Shown: positions 50,737-60,164 of the stretch, in pieces | Layout of the letters: each line of letters begins with the position of its first letter | How positions within the stretch are numbered: the stretch's first letter is position 1 | From: Candidatus Rhabdochlamydia oedothoracis | GTDB taxonomy: Bacteria; Chlamydiota; Chlamydiia; Chlamydiales; Rhabdochlamydiaceae | DNA: 64,000 bases | Reading direction: 5' to 3' | Assembly: GCF_019453995.1 (NCBI RefSeq) | Contig: NZ_CP075587.1 | Coordinates: 1,798,001-1,862,000 of the forward strand | Notes under the pieces: model-generated | What the model was told of the DNA's origin: nothing | The model's database searches: none | Seen by the model: only the letters and a program-made list of their open reading frames with translations | Program-made: the position numbers and the translations under genes

Positions 50737-51207
50737 TTATAATAAAATAAATTTTTGGTAAATTTTCTCTGCAAAAGCGTAGCCTATTAAAAAAAAAGCC
50801 CCTCCCAAAAAACCCCAAAAATAGAGAGCAGAATGTTTTATCTGTAAAAGATAAGTCATGCTTAAACCAAGAACAAAAAAGATAAGATCTAAAAAAAAAT
50901 ACAGTGAAGAAGCGTGCGGAATGAGTGTTCCCATACAAGCACAGGGAAGTTTAATGCTATACCAAAAAATAGAATACCCAGCGAATGAAGCAAACATCAC
51001 AGCTGTAATCACCCACATGGGCCAATGATTTCTGTAGATAAAAAGAGCTATGATAAAACATATTTCAAAAAAACTAACCCAATGCTCTAACTTTTTGATT
51101 TTTTCAGAGGGGTAAAAAACCTTTCCATAAATGGCCAATAATAAAAAACAAGAAATGAGAATAGTAGCGCTTAAAGCAATAAGGTTTTTATTTTTTTTAA
51201 AAAGCAT
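50737..51207 (-). CDS. MauE/DoxX-like membrane protein with CxC motif
   Basis: 156 residues, four or five membrane segments (about 8-27, 43-58, 64-84, 103-121, 128-147). A loop between segments carries LPCACMGTLIP with Cys89 and Cys91. MauE-family proteins have such a motif and are thought to pass disulfide equivalents across the membrane. Next to msrA, a role in periplasmic redox repair is plausible, but it is inferred from context only. First gene of the pair on the minus strand. Confidence 0.75.
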   Translation of the reverse strand: MLFKKNKNLIALSATILISCFLLLAIYGKVFYPSEKIKKLEHWVSFFEICFIIALFIYRNHWPMWVITAVMFASFAGYSIFWYSIKLPCACMGTLIPHASSLYFFLDLIFFVLGLSMTYLLQIKHSALYFWGFLGGAFFLIGYAFAEKIYQKFILL

Positions 51208-51345
51208 ACTCCCCTCTTTTAAAGTATATTCCTTACTAGGATATAATAAAAAGTTTTTTTATACAAGCTTAGCTCCGAGTTTTTAATGGATATTTTGTTT
51301 GAACAAATATCCAATTAATGGAAAGTGTGATATAAGGGAAAGCAT

Positions 51346-51972
51346 ATGGAATGTTTGTTGGAACTGATTACGCGCCATGCCCATAACGCACATTGGTATG
51401 TATTTGGAGGGATTATTTTAGCTGGTTTTAATATACCGTTAAGCACAGACCTGTTGATTTTGCTCAGTGCTTTTATCGCTGCTACTATTCTACCAGAACA
51501 CACCTGGCATTTATTGATAAGTGTTATCCTTGGCTGTTACTTTTCCGCTTGGTGTGCTTATTGGATGGGCCGTCTTTTTGGCTTACAGCTGTCTCGTTTT
51601 AAGTGGTTTCAATCGATCTTTCATGTAAACCGGATGAAAAAAATCAAAAATTTTTATGAAAGATATGGATTTTTAACCCTTCTTATTGGACGCTTTATCC
51701 CCTTTGGAGTACGTAACTGCATTTTTATGTCTTCTGGAATGAGTCGATTTAATTTTCTTCGATTTATCTTTATGGACGCTTTTGCATGTCTTATTTGGAG
51801 CGGGGTCTACTTTTATTTATTTTACAGCTTTAGTCAATTTTATAAGGTCATATGGCAACACTTTAAAACCGCCAATATTTTTGTATTGATAGTTTTCGGT
51901 GTGACGGTAATTGCAGGAATTTGGTATAAGCAATGGAAAAGGGTCCAAAAGGCAAATCCTTCTATAAACTAG
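51346..51972 (+). CDS. DedA-family membrane protein
   Basis: Polytopic SNARE-associated/DedA protein, 208 residues. These are proposed lipid scramblases or flippases for carriers such as C55-P or phosphatidylethanolamine. It shows the re-entrant loop motif NIPLSTDLLILLSAF, the GxxxxxxYxxGR-type segment GCYFSAWCAYWMGRLFG, YERYGFLTLLIGRFIPFGVR and a final long membrane helix. The Arg of GRFIPFGVR is kept. It is followed by a phosphatidyltransferase gene, consistent with a lipid-related role. Confidence 0.88.
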   Translation: MECLLELITRHAHNAHWYVFGGIILAGFNIPLSTDLLILLSAFIAATILPEHTWHLLISVILGCYFSAWCAYWMGRLFGLQLSRFKWFQSIFHVNRMKKIKNFYERYGFLTLLIGRFIPFGVRNCIFMSSGMSRFNFLRFIFMDAFACLIWSGVYFYLFYSFSQFYKVIWQHFKTANIFVLIVFGVTVIAGIWYKQWKRVQKANPSIN

Positions 51973-52008
51973 AACTAGCTTTTAAATCAAAATGAGTCAA
52001 AAACTAAT

Positions 52009-52524
52009 ATGATTGGTTTATCAAATAGCTTATCACTTTTGCGCGCTCCTTTAGCATTTTTATTTCTGTATGAAAGTATTCCTGTACGTATCACTGCTAT
52101 TATTCTAGCCATGATAACCGATATCGTAGACGGTTACTTAGCACGCAAGCGTCGAGCTGTTACAAGGCTTGGAGCTATTTTAGATCCTGCCATGGATAAA
52201 TTCTTTGTATTTTTTATTTTATCTATTTTGCTAATGGAAAAAAGATTGCCTATCTGGCAAGCTTGTGCAATTGTTTCACGTGATTTTTTCTTGTGTTTAT
52301 TTGGGATCTATTTAAGTTTTCGATCAGCCTGGTCGGGATACCGTTTTGAATCGATTCGATGGGGCAAAGTATCTACAGCGTTGCAATTTTTTATTTTAAT
52401 CGGGTTAGCTATGAGATATCGATTCTCTGCTTATTTATATTTGCTATTTATAACGCTTGGCCTTCTAGCTTTTATAGAGCTCTTTAAAAGACAACTATTA
52501 GTTGTTAAGCAAAATAAATCTTAA
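52009..52524 (+). CDS. pgsA: CDP-alcohol phosphatidyltransferase (PgsA-like)
   Basis: Integral membrane enzyme making a phospholipid head group, probably phosphatidylglycerolphosphate. 171 residues. The signature D-x2-D-G-x2-A-R-x8-G-x3-D-x3-D is intact: DIVDGYLARKRRAVTRLGAI then LDPAMDK. Six hydrophobic segments. It begins 36 bp after the DedA gene in the same direction and ends 1 bp before the convergent mechanosensitive channel gene. The acceptor alcohol (glycerol-3-phosphate, serine or cardiolipin-type) cannot be fixed from sequence by eye. Confidence 0.88.
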   Translation: MIGLSNSLSLLRAPLAFLFLYESIPVRITAIILAMITDIVDGYLARKRRAVTRLGAILDPAMDKFFVFFILSILLMEKRLPIWQACAIVSRDFFLCLFGIYLSFRSAWSGYRFESIRWGKVSTALQFFILIGLAMRYRFSAYLYLLFITLGLLAFIELFKRQLLVVKQNKS

Positions 52525-52525
52525 A

Positions 52526-53575
52526 TCATTTTTCAATAACCATTATAGGGTTTGGCACCTGAATGCCCATTTGCTGAATTGTTTTATATAAAAGACACAG
52601 AATTTCTTGTTTTACTAGTAAATACTGTTCGTATCTTGTCTGTTTGGTATAGATTTCTACAAATAACTCTAATGAATACATTCCAAAAGAAGAGAAAATC
52701 ACATTAATCGGTAAATAAGCATCTACCGATAGATGCTTTTCAAATACTTCTTTTAAGGTTTGTGTCAACTCTCCTAACTTCGCAAAATCCTCTTTTCTAA
52801 TACCCACCGTAATTTGAATACGTCGATGACTCATTCTCGATATATTAATGACATGGATCGTAGAAAAAATGGCATTAGGTAAATAGGCCAAGCGTTTATC
52901 TCTATCTCTTATTACAGTTAAATACCAACCTAGTTCCTCTACAATCCCCTCTAAACCTCCACGATCAGGTAAGGAAATGGAATCGCCTAACACAAAAGGA
53001 CGATTGATCCAAAGCATCATGCCTCCAAAAAAATTGGCAATAACCTCTTTAGCTGCAAATCCCAAAGCTGCTGCACCTACACCTCCAAAGGCAATTAGAG
53101 GAACTATATCTAATCCCCAAATTTGTAAAATGATCAACGAAAATATACAAATAACAACAATGGAAATTAATCGACCTATCATGAAAACATGTGGCATATC
53201 GATTTTTTTTTTGGTCTGCTTAAAGTAAATAAAATCTTTCTCTATTTCTTTTTTCCAACGCAAAAACACCCAAACTAAGGTAAAAATAACGATTGTTTTA
53301 AAAAAAGAATGACTATATTCGTAGATAAGAGGGAGTCGAAAATGAACTGCAACAAGAGAAGTGATCAAACAAATAGCACAAATCCATAGAAAAAGAAAAC
53401 TGGGTAAATAAAAAATAGTATCGATCCTGCCTTTCCAACAATCTAAAGGAAAACGTCTTGCTATCTTCCTAAGGATTTTCTTGAGAAAAAAACTGATAAA
53501 AATTAGCAGCCCAAGATAAAATACAATTTTTAACCACCAAAACCGTTGCAAATCTGTAAAAGAAAAACTGATCAT
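52526..53575 (-). CDS. MscS-family mechanosensitive channel
   Basis: 349 residues. Three or four N-terminal membrane segments precede the MscS pore region with small residues (GGVGAAALGFAAKEVIANFF) and the cytoplasmic beta domain (GGLEGIVEELGWYLTVIRDR, LPNAIFSTIHVINISRM). A C-terminal alpha/beta domain follows. It should gate on membrane tension to release osmolytes. It is somewhat longer than E. coli MscS (286 residues), nearer to YnaI size. Confidence 0.9.
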   Translation of the reverse strand: MISFSFTDLQRFWWLKIVFYLGLLIFISFFLKKILRKIARRFPLDCWKGRIDTIFYLPSFLFLWICAICLITSLVAVHFRLPLIYEYSHSFFKTIVIFTLVWVFLRWKKEIEKDFIYFKQTKKKIDMPHVFMIGRLISIVVICIFSLIILQIWGLDIVPLIAFGGVGAAALGFAAKEVIANFFGGMMLWINRPFVLGDSISLPDRGGLEGIVEELGWYLTVIRDRDKRLAYLPNAIFSTIHVINISRMSHRRIQITVGIRKEDFAKLGELTQTLKEVFEKHLSVDAYLPINVIFSSFGMYSLELFVEIYTKQTRYEQYLLVKQEILCLLYKTIQQMGIQVPNPIMVIEK

Positions 53576-53608
53576 GTCTATTGCTCTATAAAAAAGTAAA
53601 TCCTAGTA

Positions 53609-53715
53609 TATAGTGGTTCCGATTCAATCGGATAGAAAAATACAGGATTAACGACAAGTTTCAAGTCGTTGACTTGAACCCCATTAAGCTAGCCGTTTGA
53701 ATTGGCACTACTATA
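53609..53715. repeat. 107-bp TA-flanked MITE
   Basis: Terminal inverted repeats TATAGTGGTTCCGATTCAA and TTGAATTGGCACTACTATA (16 of 19 positions complementary), flanked by TA on each side (53607-53608 and 53716-53717). The interior contains a hairpin-forming stretch (AACGACAAGTTTCAAGTCGT). A partial copy is at 31737-31824. Confidence 0.85.
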
Positions 53716-53814
53716 TACTCTATGCGATTTTCTTAGACAAGGTAAAAAGCTGGATCAAAAAACTATACTTCTCTAAGATTCAAGAACCCATAATATCTAT
53801 TGGAGATAAGAAAT

Positions 53815-54861
53815 ATGCACTACCCTAGAGAATCGATTATAACTTCTACTATTCGTTCTTTTTTTCGTTCTTTTGCTGTTTTTATCGGTTTTTTTACAGC
53901 CCTTATGCTTATCTTATTTGGTTTAATCAGTCTTTCTTCTCCCTATATACAACCAGAAAAAAGTACGCTTTTGCTCAGCCCAGATGCCAAGGGTCAAAGA
54001 CAACTAATAGGCCCTACTTCCGATGTCATATTGAAGTTGGATATCTCTGGAATAATAGGCATAAAAAATCTTACCACAGAAAAAATCACTTCTTTATTAA
54101 TCGATGCCCAAGAAGGTGTATTGAAAAACGATCGAGTAAAGGCGGTTGTGCTTTACATAAATACACCAGGAGGAACTGTAACGGATTCCGATGGGATTTA
54201 TCGCGCTATAATGAACTTTAAAACAAAGCATAAATTATCTGTTTATGCGTATGTAGATGGCATGTGTGCATCAGGTGGTATGTATATTGCCTGTGCTGCA
54301 GATAAAGTGTTTGCCTCTTCTAATAGTGTTATAGGGTCTGTCGGAGTGCGTTTTGGTCCGGCTTTTAATTTCTCTACTTTGATGCAATGCTACGGAGTAG
54401 AGGCTTTGACAATCACACAAGGTAAAGATAAGGATGCGTTAAATCCTTTTAGACCTTGGAAAGAAGATGAAGACCTCTCCTATCGCAACTTAACCTCCGC
54501 CATGTATCAGCAATTTGTAAATCTTGTTACATCAGCACGTCCTGCTTTGAACAAACAAAAACTCATTTCCGATTATGGTGCTCATGTATTTATATCTGAA
54601 GAAGCGTTGGAGTATGGTTACATAGATGTAGCAAATAGCAGCTATAATGAAACGCTAGAAGCACTTGCCAGCCGAGCAAACTTAGAATCGTATCAAGTGA
54701 TGACTATCCAACTCGCTCATAATTTTCTATCAGAATTATCCCAGGCTAGATGTTCTTTCATAGAAAAAATGAGTCATTTATTTTCCCCTAGACCTCATTC
54801 TCTTCATCCAGAATTAGAAGGTAAGTTTCTTTATCTTTATCAACCAGGACAACTTCTCTAA
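53815..54861 (+). CDS. sppA: Signal peptide peptidase SppA / SohB-like (S49)
   Basis: Membrane-anchored serine protease that removes cleaved signal peptides. 348 residues. An N-terminal membrane anchor (about 20-47) precedes the S49 core: INTPGGTVTDSDGIYRAIM, the nucleophile Ser in GMCASGGMYIACAADKVFAS, and IGSVGVRFGPAFNF; the base Lys is expected around ITQGKDKDALNPF. The start ATG at 53815 has GGAG 9 bp upstream, better than a TTG at 53800. It is followed by a strong hairpin and polA. The order sppA-polA-coaE-rho is, from memory, conserved in Chlamydia. Confidence 0.88.
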   Translation: MHYPRESIITSTIRSFFRSFAVFIGFFTALMLILFGLISLSSPYIQPEKSTLLLSPDAKGQRQLIGPTSDVILKLDISGIIGIKNLTTEKITSLLIDAQEGVLKNDRVKAVVLYINTPGGTVTDSDGIYRAIMNFKTKHKLSVYAYVDGMCASGGMYIACAADKVFASSNSVIGSVGVRFGPAFNFSTLMQCYGVEALTITQGKDKDALNPFRPWKEDEDLSYRNLTSAMYQQFVNLVTSARPALNKQKLISDYGAHVFISEEALEYGYIDVANSSYNETLEALASRANLESYQVMTIQLAHNFLSELSQARCSFIEKMSHLFSPRPHSLHPELEGKFLYLYQPGQLL

Positions 54862-54872
54862 CCCTGCTTTTT

Positions 54873-54899
54873 CCTCCCTAAAAGTAGGGAGGGTTTTTT
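54873..54899 (+). terminator. Hairpin with T-tract between sppA and polA
   Basis: CCTCCCTA, loop AAAG, TAGGGAGG (8-bp perfect stem) and six T. It looks like a Rho-independent terminator for sppA, yet it ends only 7 bp before the polA ATG, and its right arm (GGGAGGG) is the only purine-rich sequence that could act as the polA ribosome site. Confidence 0.75.
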
Positions 54900-54905
54900 A
54901 TATTC

Positions 54906-57551
54906 ATGAATAAAATTTATATTGTCGACGCAGTTAATCTTTTGTTTCGAGCCTATTACGCCATTTCTCCTATGACCAATTTAAAAGGAGAATCCACTCA
55001 TGCGTTATATGGGTTTATTCGCTCTCTCTATAAATTAATCAAAGATTTTTCCCCTGAATATGTAATCTGTGTCTTTGATGGTCCAGATAATAAAAAATCA
55101 CGAACCAAGATCTACAGCGAATATAAAAGCCATCGTACTTCTATGCCGCTAGATTTGGTAGAGCAATTACAAAGGTCTCTATACTTTTGTGAAATCGCAG
55201 GGATCCCTTTCCTGTCAATAGAGGGAATAGAAGCGGATGATACAATGGGAAGTATTGCAAAATGGGCTGAAAAAGAAGGCTCTGAAGTATTCATTTGTTC
55301 CAGTGACAAAGATTTGTGCCAACTTATTTCAGATAAAATCCATATCATTCACCTACACAAAGATAACCTACTAATCGATGAACAAAAAGTAAAAGATCAA
55401 TATGGAGTTGAACCATCAAAAATCGTTGATTTTCTGGCTATAACAGGGGATTCCTCCGATAATATTCCTGGATTAGAGGGTTTTGGACCAAAAACAGCAT
55501 CCTTGTTGCTCAATCAATATGGTTCTCTAGAAGGAATTTTAGCAAACGTTAGCAAGATCAAAGGGAAAAAAGGAGAAATCCTGCTTAAACAAGAAGAAAT
55601 CGCTTTGATGAGCAAACAACTCGCAAGAATTGATATACATATTGAAACCCCCACGCAACCATCTTTTTTTCAACTTAAGAACCCCGATACTGCAAAAATT
55701 AAGCAATTTTTTCAAGAGATGGATTTTCTTTCTTTATTAAAAGAGCTTCCTCTTAATACAGAGGCATCCCAGGAAAACTATTCCCTAGTCAATGATGTAG
55801 AATCCTTAGAACAGCTTCTTAAAAAATTAGAACGAGAAACAAAGATCTGCATAGATACAGAAGCAACTCATTTACATCCTATGTTAGCCCAACTGGTAGG
55901 GATTGGATTTGCTGTTCAAGCAGGACATGCTTGGTACGTCCCTTTAAATGGATTTTTAAGTAAAGAAGTTGTCATTAAAAAAATCAAACCCCTTTTAGAA
56001 AAAAAAGAAATTGGTTTTATAGGCCATAATATTAAATATGATCTGCATGTATTAAAAAACGAGACTATTTCTCTGCAATCGATTCACTTTGATACCATTC
56101 TAGCCTCTTATTTGTTACATCCTAATACACAGAGACATAGTCTCGATGAACTATCTCTAAAACGATTAGGCAGAGAAAAAATATCTATTGAGAGCTTAAT
56201 AGGTAAGGGGAAAAAACAAACATCTATGTTAGACGTCTCTCTTGATCTGATAAAGGATTATTGTTGTGAAGATGTAGATTGCACTCTGCAATTAAAAGAA
56301 CAATTGGAGCCAAAACTACAAGAACAAGGCTTATTTACTTTATTTACAGAAGTAGAGATTCCTTTAATTTTTGTTCTTGCAGAAATGGAACGCAATGGTA
56401 TTTATATAAATGTAAACACTTTAGAAAAGACATCTCTTGCTCTGTCTTCTAAAATTTTACATCTTGAGCAACAAATTTATGAACTATCAGGTCAGAAATT
56501 CAATGTAAATTCACCTAAACAATTAAGCTCTGTTCTATTTGAAAAACTACAAATCAAACCTCCTAAGAAGACAACAACTGGTTACTCTACATCTATAGAT
56601 GTGCTAGATACACTTAAAAAAGAATATCCCATCGTTAAAAAAATTATAGAATACCGAACTCTTGAAAAACTGCGCTCTACTTATGCCGATTCATTACCTC
56701 TGCAAGTAAATCCTGTAACAAAACGGGTTCACTGCACATTCAATCAATCTACAGCAGCAACAGGGCGTCTATCTTGTCAAAATCCCAATTTACAAAATAT
56801 TCCGGTTCGAACAGAAGAGGGGAAAAAGATCCGCCAAGCATTCGAGCCTCAAGAACTCGATTATAGTTTTTTATCCGCTGATTATTCACAAATCGAGCTA
56901 AGAATCTTAGCCCATCTCTCAGAAGACCCTGCTTTAATTCGAGCATTCAACAATCAAGAAGATATCCATAGCTATACCGCGTCCTTGGTCTTTGGAGTGC
57001 CTCTTTTGGAAGTAACTCCTACCATGCGCTATCAAGCAAAAGCGGTTAATTTTGGAATCTTATATGGGAAACAAGCTTTTAGCTTATCTCAAGATCTTAA
57101 TATTTCCTACAAAGAGGCAGAAATCTTTATTGTAACGTATTTTCAGCGTTATCAAAAAGTAAAAGATTTTATTGAATTTTGTGAAGAAACCGCTCGAAAA
57201 ACAGGTAAAGTTGTAACCATTACCGGTCGTCAGCGCCCTATTGCAGAGATTCATAATAAAAATCCCTCTATTCGAGCATTTGCAAAAAGATTAGCTATTA
57301 ATACCCCTCTTCAAGGAAGTGCTGCGGATTTAATTAAAATAGCGATGATCCGAGTAGATAATTATTTAAAACAGTCTTCTAAAAAAGCTAAAATGCTTCT
57401 GCAAGTTCATGACGAGCTCTTATTTGAAGCTCCCGACCAAGACATTTTATTACTGGGAAAAGAAGTAAAACAGATTATGGAGAGTGTCATGTCTTTAAAA
57501 GTTCCTTTAGTAGTAGATATTGCTATTGGAAAAAATTGGAGTGAATGCTAA
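54906..57551 (+). CDS. polA: DNA polymerase I
   Basis: Repair and Okazaki-fragment polymerase, 881 residues. The 5'-3' exonuclease domain (about 1-290) has IVDAVNLLFRAYYA and the helical-hairpin region PGLEGFGPKTA. The 3'-5' exonuclease domain (about 295-480) keeps DTEAT, HNIKYDLHVL and EDVDCTLQ, so proofreading should be active. The polymerase domain has the A motif DYSQIELRILAHL, the B motif RYQAKAVNFGILYG and the C motif VHDELLFEAP. It overlaps coaE by 7 bp. The start lacks a normally spaced ribosome site. Confidence 0.96.
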   Translation: MNKIYIVDAVNLLFRAYYAISPMTNLKGESTHALYGFIRSLYKLIKDFSPEYVICVFDGPDNKKSRTKIYSEYKSHRTSMPLDLVEQLQRSLYFCEIAGIPFLSIEGIEADDTMGSIAKWAEKEGSEVFICSSDKDLCQLISDKIHIIHLHKDNLLIDEQKVKDQYGVEPSKIVDFLAITGDSSDNIPGLEGFGPKTASLLLNQYGSLEGILANVSKIKGKKGEILLKQEEIALMSKQLARIDIHIETPTQPSFFQLKNPDTAKIKQFFQEMDFLSLLKELPLNTEASQENYSLVNDVESLEQLLKKLERETKICIDTEATHLHPMLAQLVGIGFAVQAGHAWYVPLNGFLSKEVVIKKIKPLLEKKEIGFIGHNIKYDLHVLKNETISLQSIHFDTILASYLLHPNTQRHSLDELSLKRLGREKISIESLIGKGKKQTSMLDVSLDLIKDYCCEDVDCTLQLKEQLEPKLQEQGLFTLFTEVEIPLIFVLAEMERNGIYINVNTLEKTSLALSSKILHLEQQIYELSGQKFNVNSPKQLSSVLFEKLQIKPPKKTTTGYSTSIDVLDTLKKEYPIVKKIIEYRTLEKLRSTYADSLPLQVNPVTKRVHCTFNQSTAATGRLSCQNPNLQNIPVRTEEGKKIRQAFEPQELDYSFLSADYSQIELRILAHLSEDPALIRAFNNQEDIHSYTASLVFGVPLLEVTPTMRYQAKAVNFGILYGKQAFSLSQDLNISYKEAEIFIVTYFQRYQKVKDFIEFCEETARKTGKVVTITGRQRPIAEIHNKNPSIRAFAKRLAINTPLQGSAADLIKIAMIRVDNYLKQSSKKAKMLLQVHDELLFEAPDQDILLLGKEVKQIMESVMSLKVPLVVDIAIGKNWSEC

Positions 57552-58150
57552 AATTGAAAAAGCTAGCTATAACTGGTGGGCTATCCTCTGGAAAAACAAC
57601 TGTGTGCCATTTATTTAAAGACTTGGGTGCCTTTGTTGTAAGTGCTGATGAGATTGTCCATAATTTACTAGTACCGGACAGCATAATTGGTCAGAAGCTT
57701 GTCCAATTATTTGGTCCAAGCATTGCTGAAAATAATTATTTAAATAGAAAAAAAATTGCACAACAAGCTTTTATTGATATAAGGCTTTTAAAAGTCTTAG
57801 AAGCATTAATTCATCCTGTTGTGTATACTGAAATTGAAAAAGAATATCAACATGCTAGGCAGGCTGGTAAATACCCTTTATTTATAGCTGAGATTCCCTT
57901 ACTTTATGAGCTATTTAAACAAGACGAATTTGATATTGTCATTACAGTTACAGCTGATCTATCCATATGCCAAAAGCGATTCATCAAACAAACACATCAA
58001 ACAATAAGAGAATTTGAGCAACGCATGGCTCAACAAATCGATCCTGAAAGTAAAGCAAAAAAGTCTGACTATGTGATTAAAAACAATGGAAGTTTAGCCT
58101 ACTTAAAAGACCAAGTGACCAAATTGTATTCCTTGCTAACCACTCAATAA
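57545..58150 (+). CDS. coaE: Dephospho-CoA kinase
   Basis: Last step of coenzyme A synthesis, 201 residues. P-loop ITGGLSSGKTTVC, the family acid ADEIVH, and PLFIAEIPLLYE with the catalytic/lid region KRFIKQTHQT are present. The start overlaps polA by 7 bp and rho follows after 6 bp, so the three are one transcript. Confidence 0.94.
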   Translation: MLKLKKLAITGGLSSGKTTVCHLFKDLGAFVVSADEIVHNLLVPDSIIGQKLVQLFGPSIAENNYLNRKKIAQQAFIDIRLLKVLEALIHPVVYTEIEKEYQHARQAGKYPLFIAEIPLLYELFKQDEFDIVITVTADLSICQKRFIKQTHQTIREFEQRMAQQIDPESKAKKSDYVIKNNGSLAYLKDQVTKLYSLLTTQ

Positions 58151-58156
58151 AAATTT

Positions 58157-59527
58157 ATGGGCAATTTAAACGAAGGAGCCTTAACTTCAATGACAAACGA
58201 AGACACCACTCAAGGGTTCCAGGACCCAGAACAAAATAATTCTTCCCTTTTCATGACCACTCCCGTCGAGTCGATTACGAAAATAGCAGATCTTCAAAGA
58301 ATGAATATGGACCAACTTACCCTTTTTGCACGCAATATTGGTCTGAAAAATCTGGGTGCGCTCACAAAATCTCAGATGGTTTTCGAAATCGTAAAGTTTT
58401 TATCTGAAAAACCTCAAGAGGTTTTGGTAGGAGAAGGAGTTCTTGAAATTCTGCCAGATGGATTTGGCTTCTTACGTTCTCCTAATTATAACTATCTTCC
58501 TTCTGCTGAAGATATCTACGTTTCGCCAGCACAGATTCGTCGTTTTGATTTAAAGAAAGGAGATACGGTGTATGGAACCATCCGCTCTCCTAAAGAAAAG
58601 GAAAAATACTTTGCTCTGTTAAAAGTAGAAAAGATTAACAATAAACCCCCTGAAAAAGCAAGAGACCGTATTTTATTTGAAAACCTTACCCCTCTTTATC
58701 CCGATGCTCGCCTTGTGATGGAATGTGGTAAGGAAAAACTCAGCCCGCGAGTTCTTGATTTAACAGCTCCTTTTGGAAAAGGACAAAGAGGGCTTATTGT
58801 AGCCCCTCCTCGTACGGGGAAAACAATGATTTTACAGACCATTGCTAATTCTATTGCTGTCAATCATCCAGAAGTATTTCTCATGGTCTTATTAATTGAT
58901 GAGCGCCCAGAAGAGGTCACTGATATGATCCGTAGCGTCAAAGGAGAGGTTATTTCCTCTACTTTTGATGAGCCTCCCGAAAGACACGTTCAAATAGCTG
59001 AAATGGTGATTGAAAAAGCAAGGCGTCTTGTTGAATATGGCCATGATGTACTGATTCTCTTAGATTCTTTAACCCGTCTAGCGCGTGCTTATAACACCGT
59101 TCAGCCTCATTCTGGTAAAATTTTAACAGGAGGAATCGATGCAAATGCTTTGCATAAACCGAAAAGATTCTTTGGCGCAGCAAGAAATATAGAAGAGGGT
59201 GGCTCTTTAACAATTATTGCAACTGCATTGATTGATACCGGATCTCGTATGGATGAGGTAATCTTTGAAGAATTCAAAGGAACTGGAAATATGGAGTTAG
59301 TTCTAGATCGACGCTTAGCGGATCGTCGAGTATGGCCAGCTATTGACCTGATTAAAAGCGGAACTCGTAAAGAAGAACTTTTATATCATCCAGAAGAGCT
59401 TGAAAAAATTTATGTTATGCGCCAAGCATTAGCAGATCTAGCTCCTTTAGATGCTATGAACTTGCTGCTTGGCCGTCTTAAGAAAACCGGTAGCAATGCT
59501 GAGTTTCTTCTCACCATGAAAGAATAA
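58157..59527 (+). CDS. rho: Transcription termination factor Rho
   Basis: Hexameric RNA helicase, 456 residues. The N-terminal extension (about 1-40) is variable, and the ATG at 58190 (MTNEDTT) is a possible alternative start. The RNA-binding OB fold contains [15 protein letters not shown]. Walker A is [14 protein letters not shown], Walker [17 protein letters not shown], and the R-loop includes [16 protein letters not shown]-like residues (here [13 protein letters not shown]). A strong terminator follows. Confidence 0.96.
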   Translation: MGNLNEGALTSMTNEDTTQGFQDPEQNNSSLFMTTPVESITKIADLQRMNMDQLTLFARNIGLKNLGALTKSQMVFEIVKFLSEKPQEVLVGEGVLEILPDGFGFLRSPNYNYLPSAEDIYVSPAQIRRFDLKKGDTVYGTIRSPKEKEKYFALLKVEKINNKPPEKARDRILFENLTPLYPDARLVMECGKEKLSPRVLDLTAPFGKGQRGLIVAPPRTGKTMILQTIANSIAVNHPEVFLMVLLIDERPEEVTDMIRSVKGEVISSTFDEPPERHVQIAEMVIEKARRLVEYGHDVLILLDSLTRLARAYNTVQPHSGKILTGGIDANALHKPKRFFGAARNIEEGGSLTIIATALIDTGSRMDEVIFEEFKGTGNMELVLDRRLADRRVWPAIDLIKSGTRKEELLYHPEELEKIYVMRQALADLAPLDAMNLLLGRLKKTGSNAEFLLTMKE

Positions 59528-59541
59528 TTTTCCTTTAAATT

Positions 59542-59580
59542 ACACATCTTAATTCCTTATTAAGATGTGTTTGTTTTTTT
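59542..59580. terminator. Rho-independent terminator after rho
   Basis: ACACATCTTAAT, loop TCCTT, ATTAAGATGTGT: a perfect 12-bp stem followed by TTGTTTTTTT. It serves rho. The reverse complement also ends within the minus-strand hypothetical gene, so it may work in both directions. Confidence 0.88.
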
Positions 59581-59929
59581 GTGCTTCAACACTGTGATCT
59601 TTTAGGTTATAGAAAACCATATAAGGGGTGCCCCTTGAGAAACTGCAATACTGATATTCGCAGATTTCTCTTAGGTACTTTTCTTCTTTTTCAGAGGACG
59701 GTTCCTTTCTTCCTACAAACCTCAATGTTGAGTTTATCTCTTTGTTTTTCAAATAGATAAGATGAAATAGCAACATGAAACTTTTGGAAGTAAACCAATC
59801 ACTAGCGATAGCACATGCTATGAAGGAACAGATCAGATTATAAGTTATGCCCAAATTCTTAGCTATCTCTAATCTAGTTTGTGCGCCTGATCCTAGTTCT
59901 CGTGCTTGAATATCATGAAATAGAAACAA
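59549..59929 (-). CDS. Hypothetical protein (126 aa), doubtful
   Basis: Open minus-strand frame starting MFLFHDIQARELGSGAQTRL with a hydrophobic stretch (ICSFIACAIAS, FMLLFHLIYL) and a charged C-terminus (GRKEPSSEKEEKYLREICEY). Codon use looks coding, but no family is recognised. The last codons lie inside the rho terminator. It may be a genuine lineage-specific gene or a remnant. Its start lies about 47 bp before the IS30 fragment at 59977. Confidence 0.4.
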   Translation of the reverse strand: MFLFHDIQARELGSGAQTRLEIAKNLGITYNLICSFIACAIASDWFTSKSFMLLFHLIYLKNKEINSTLRFVGRKEPSSEKEEKYLREICEYQYCSFSRGTPYMVFYNLKDHSVEAQKNKHILIRN

Positions 59930-60164
59930 AATGAATAGATTGCTAAGTCAACCTTATTGTACAATAATTGGTAACATATCAAAGATTTTGCACACACACT
60001 AACAGCAGACAACGGAAAAGAATTTGCCTATCACCAAATGTTTAGTTTCGAGCTAGAGACAGACTTCTACTTTGCAACGCCCTACCATTCTTGGGAAAGA
60101 GGCTTAAATGAGCATACAAACGGACTTAGTTAGGCAATATTTTCCTAAAACACAAAGCTTTTTA

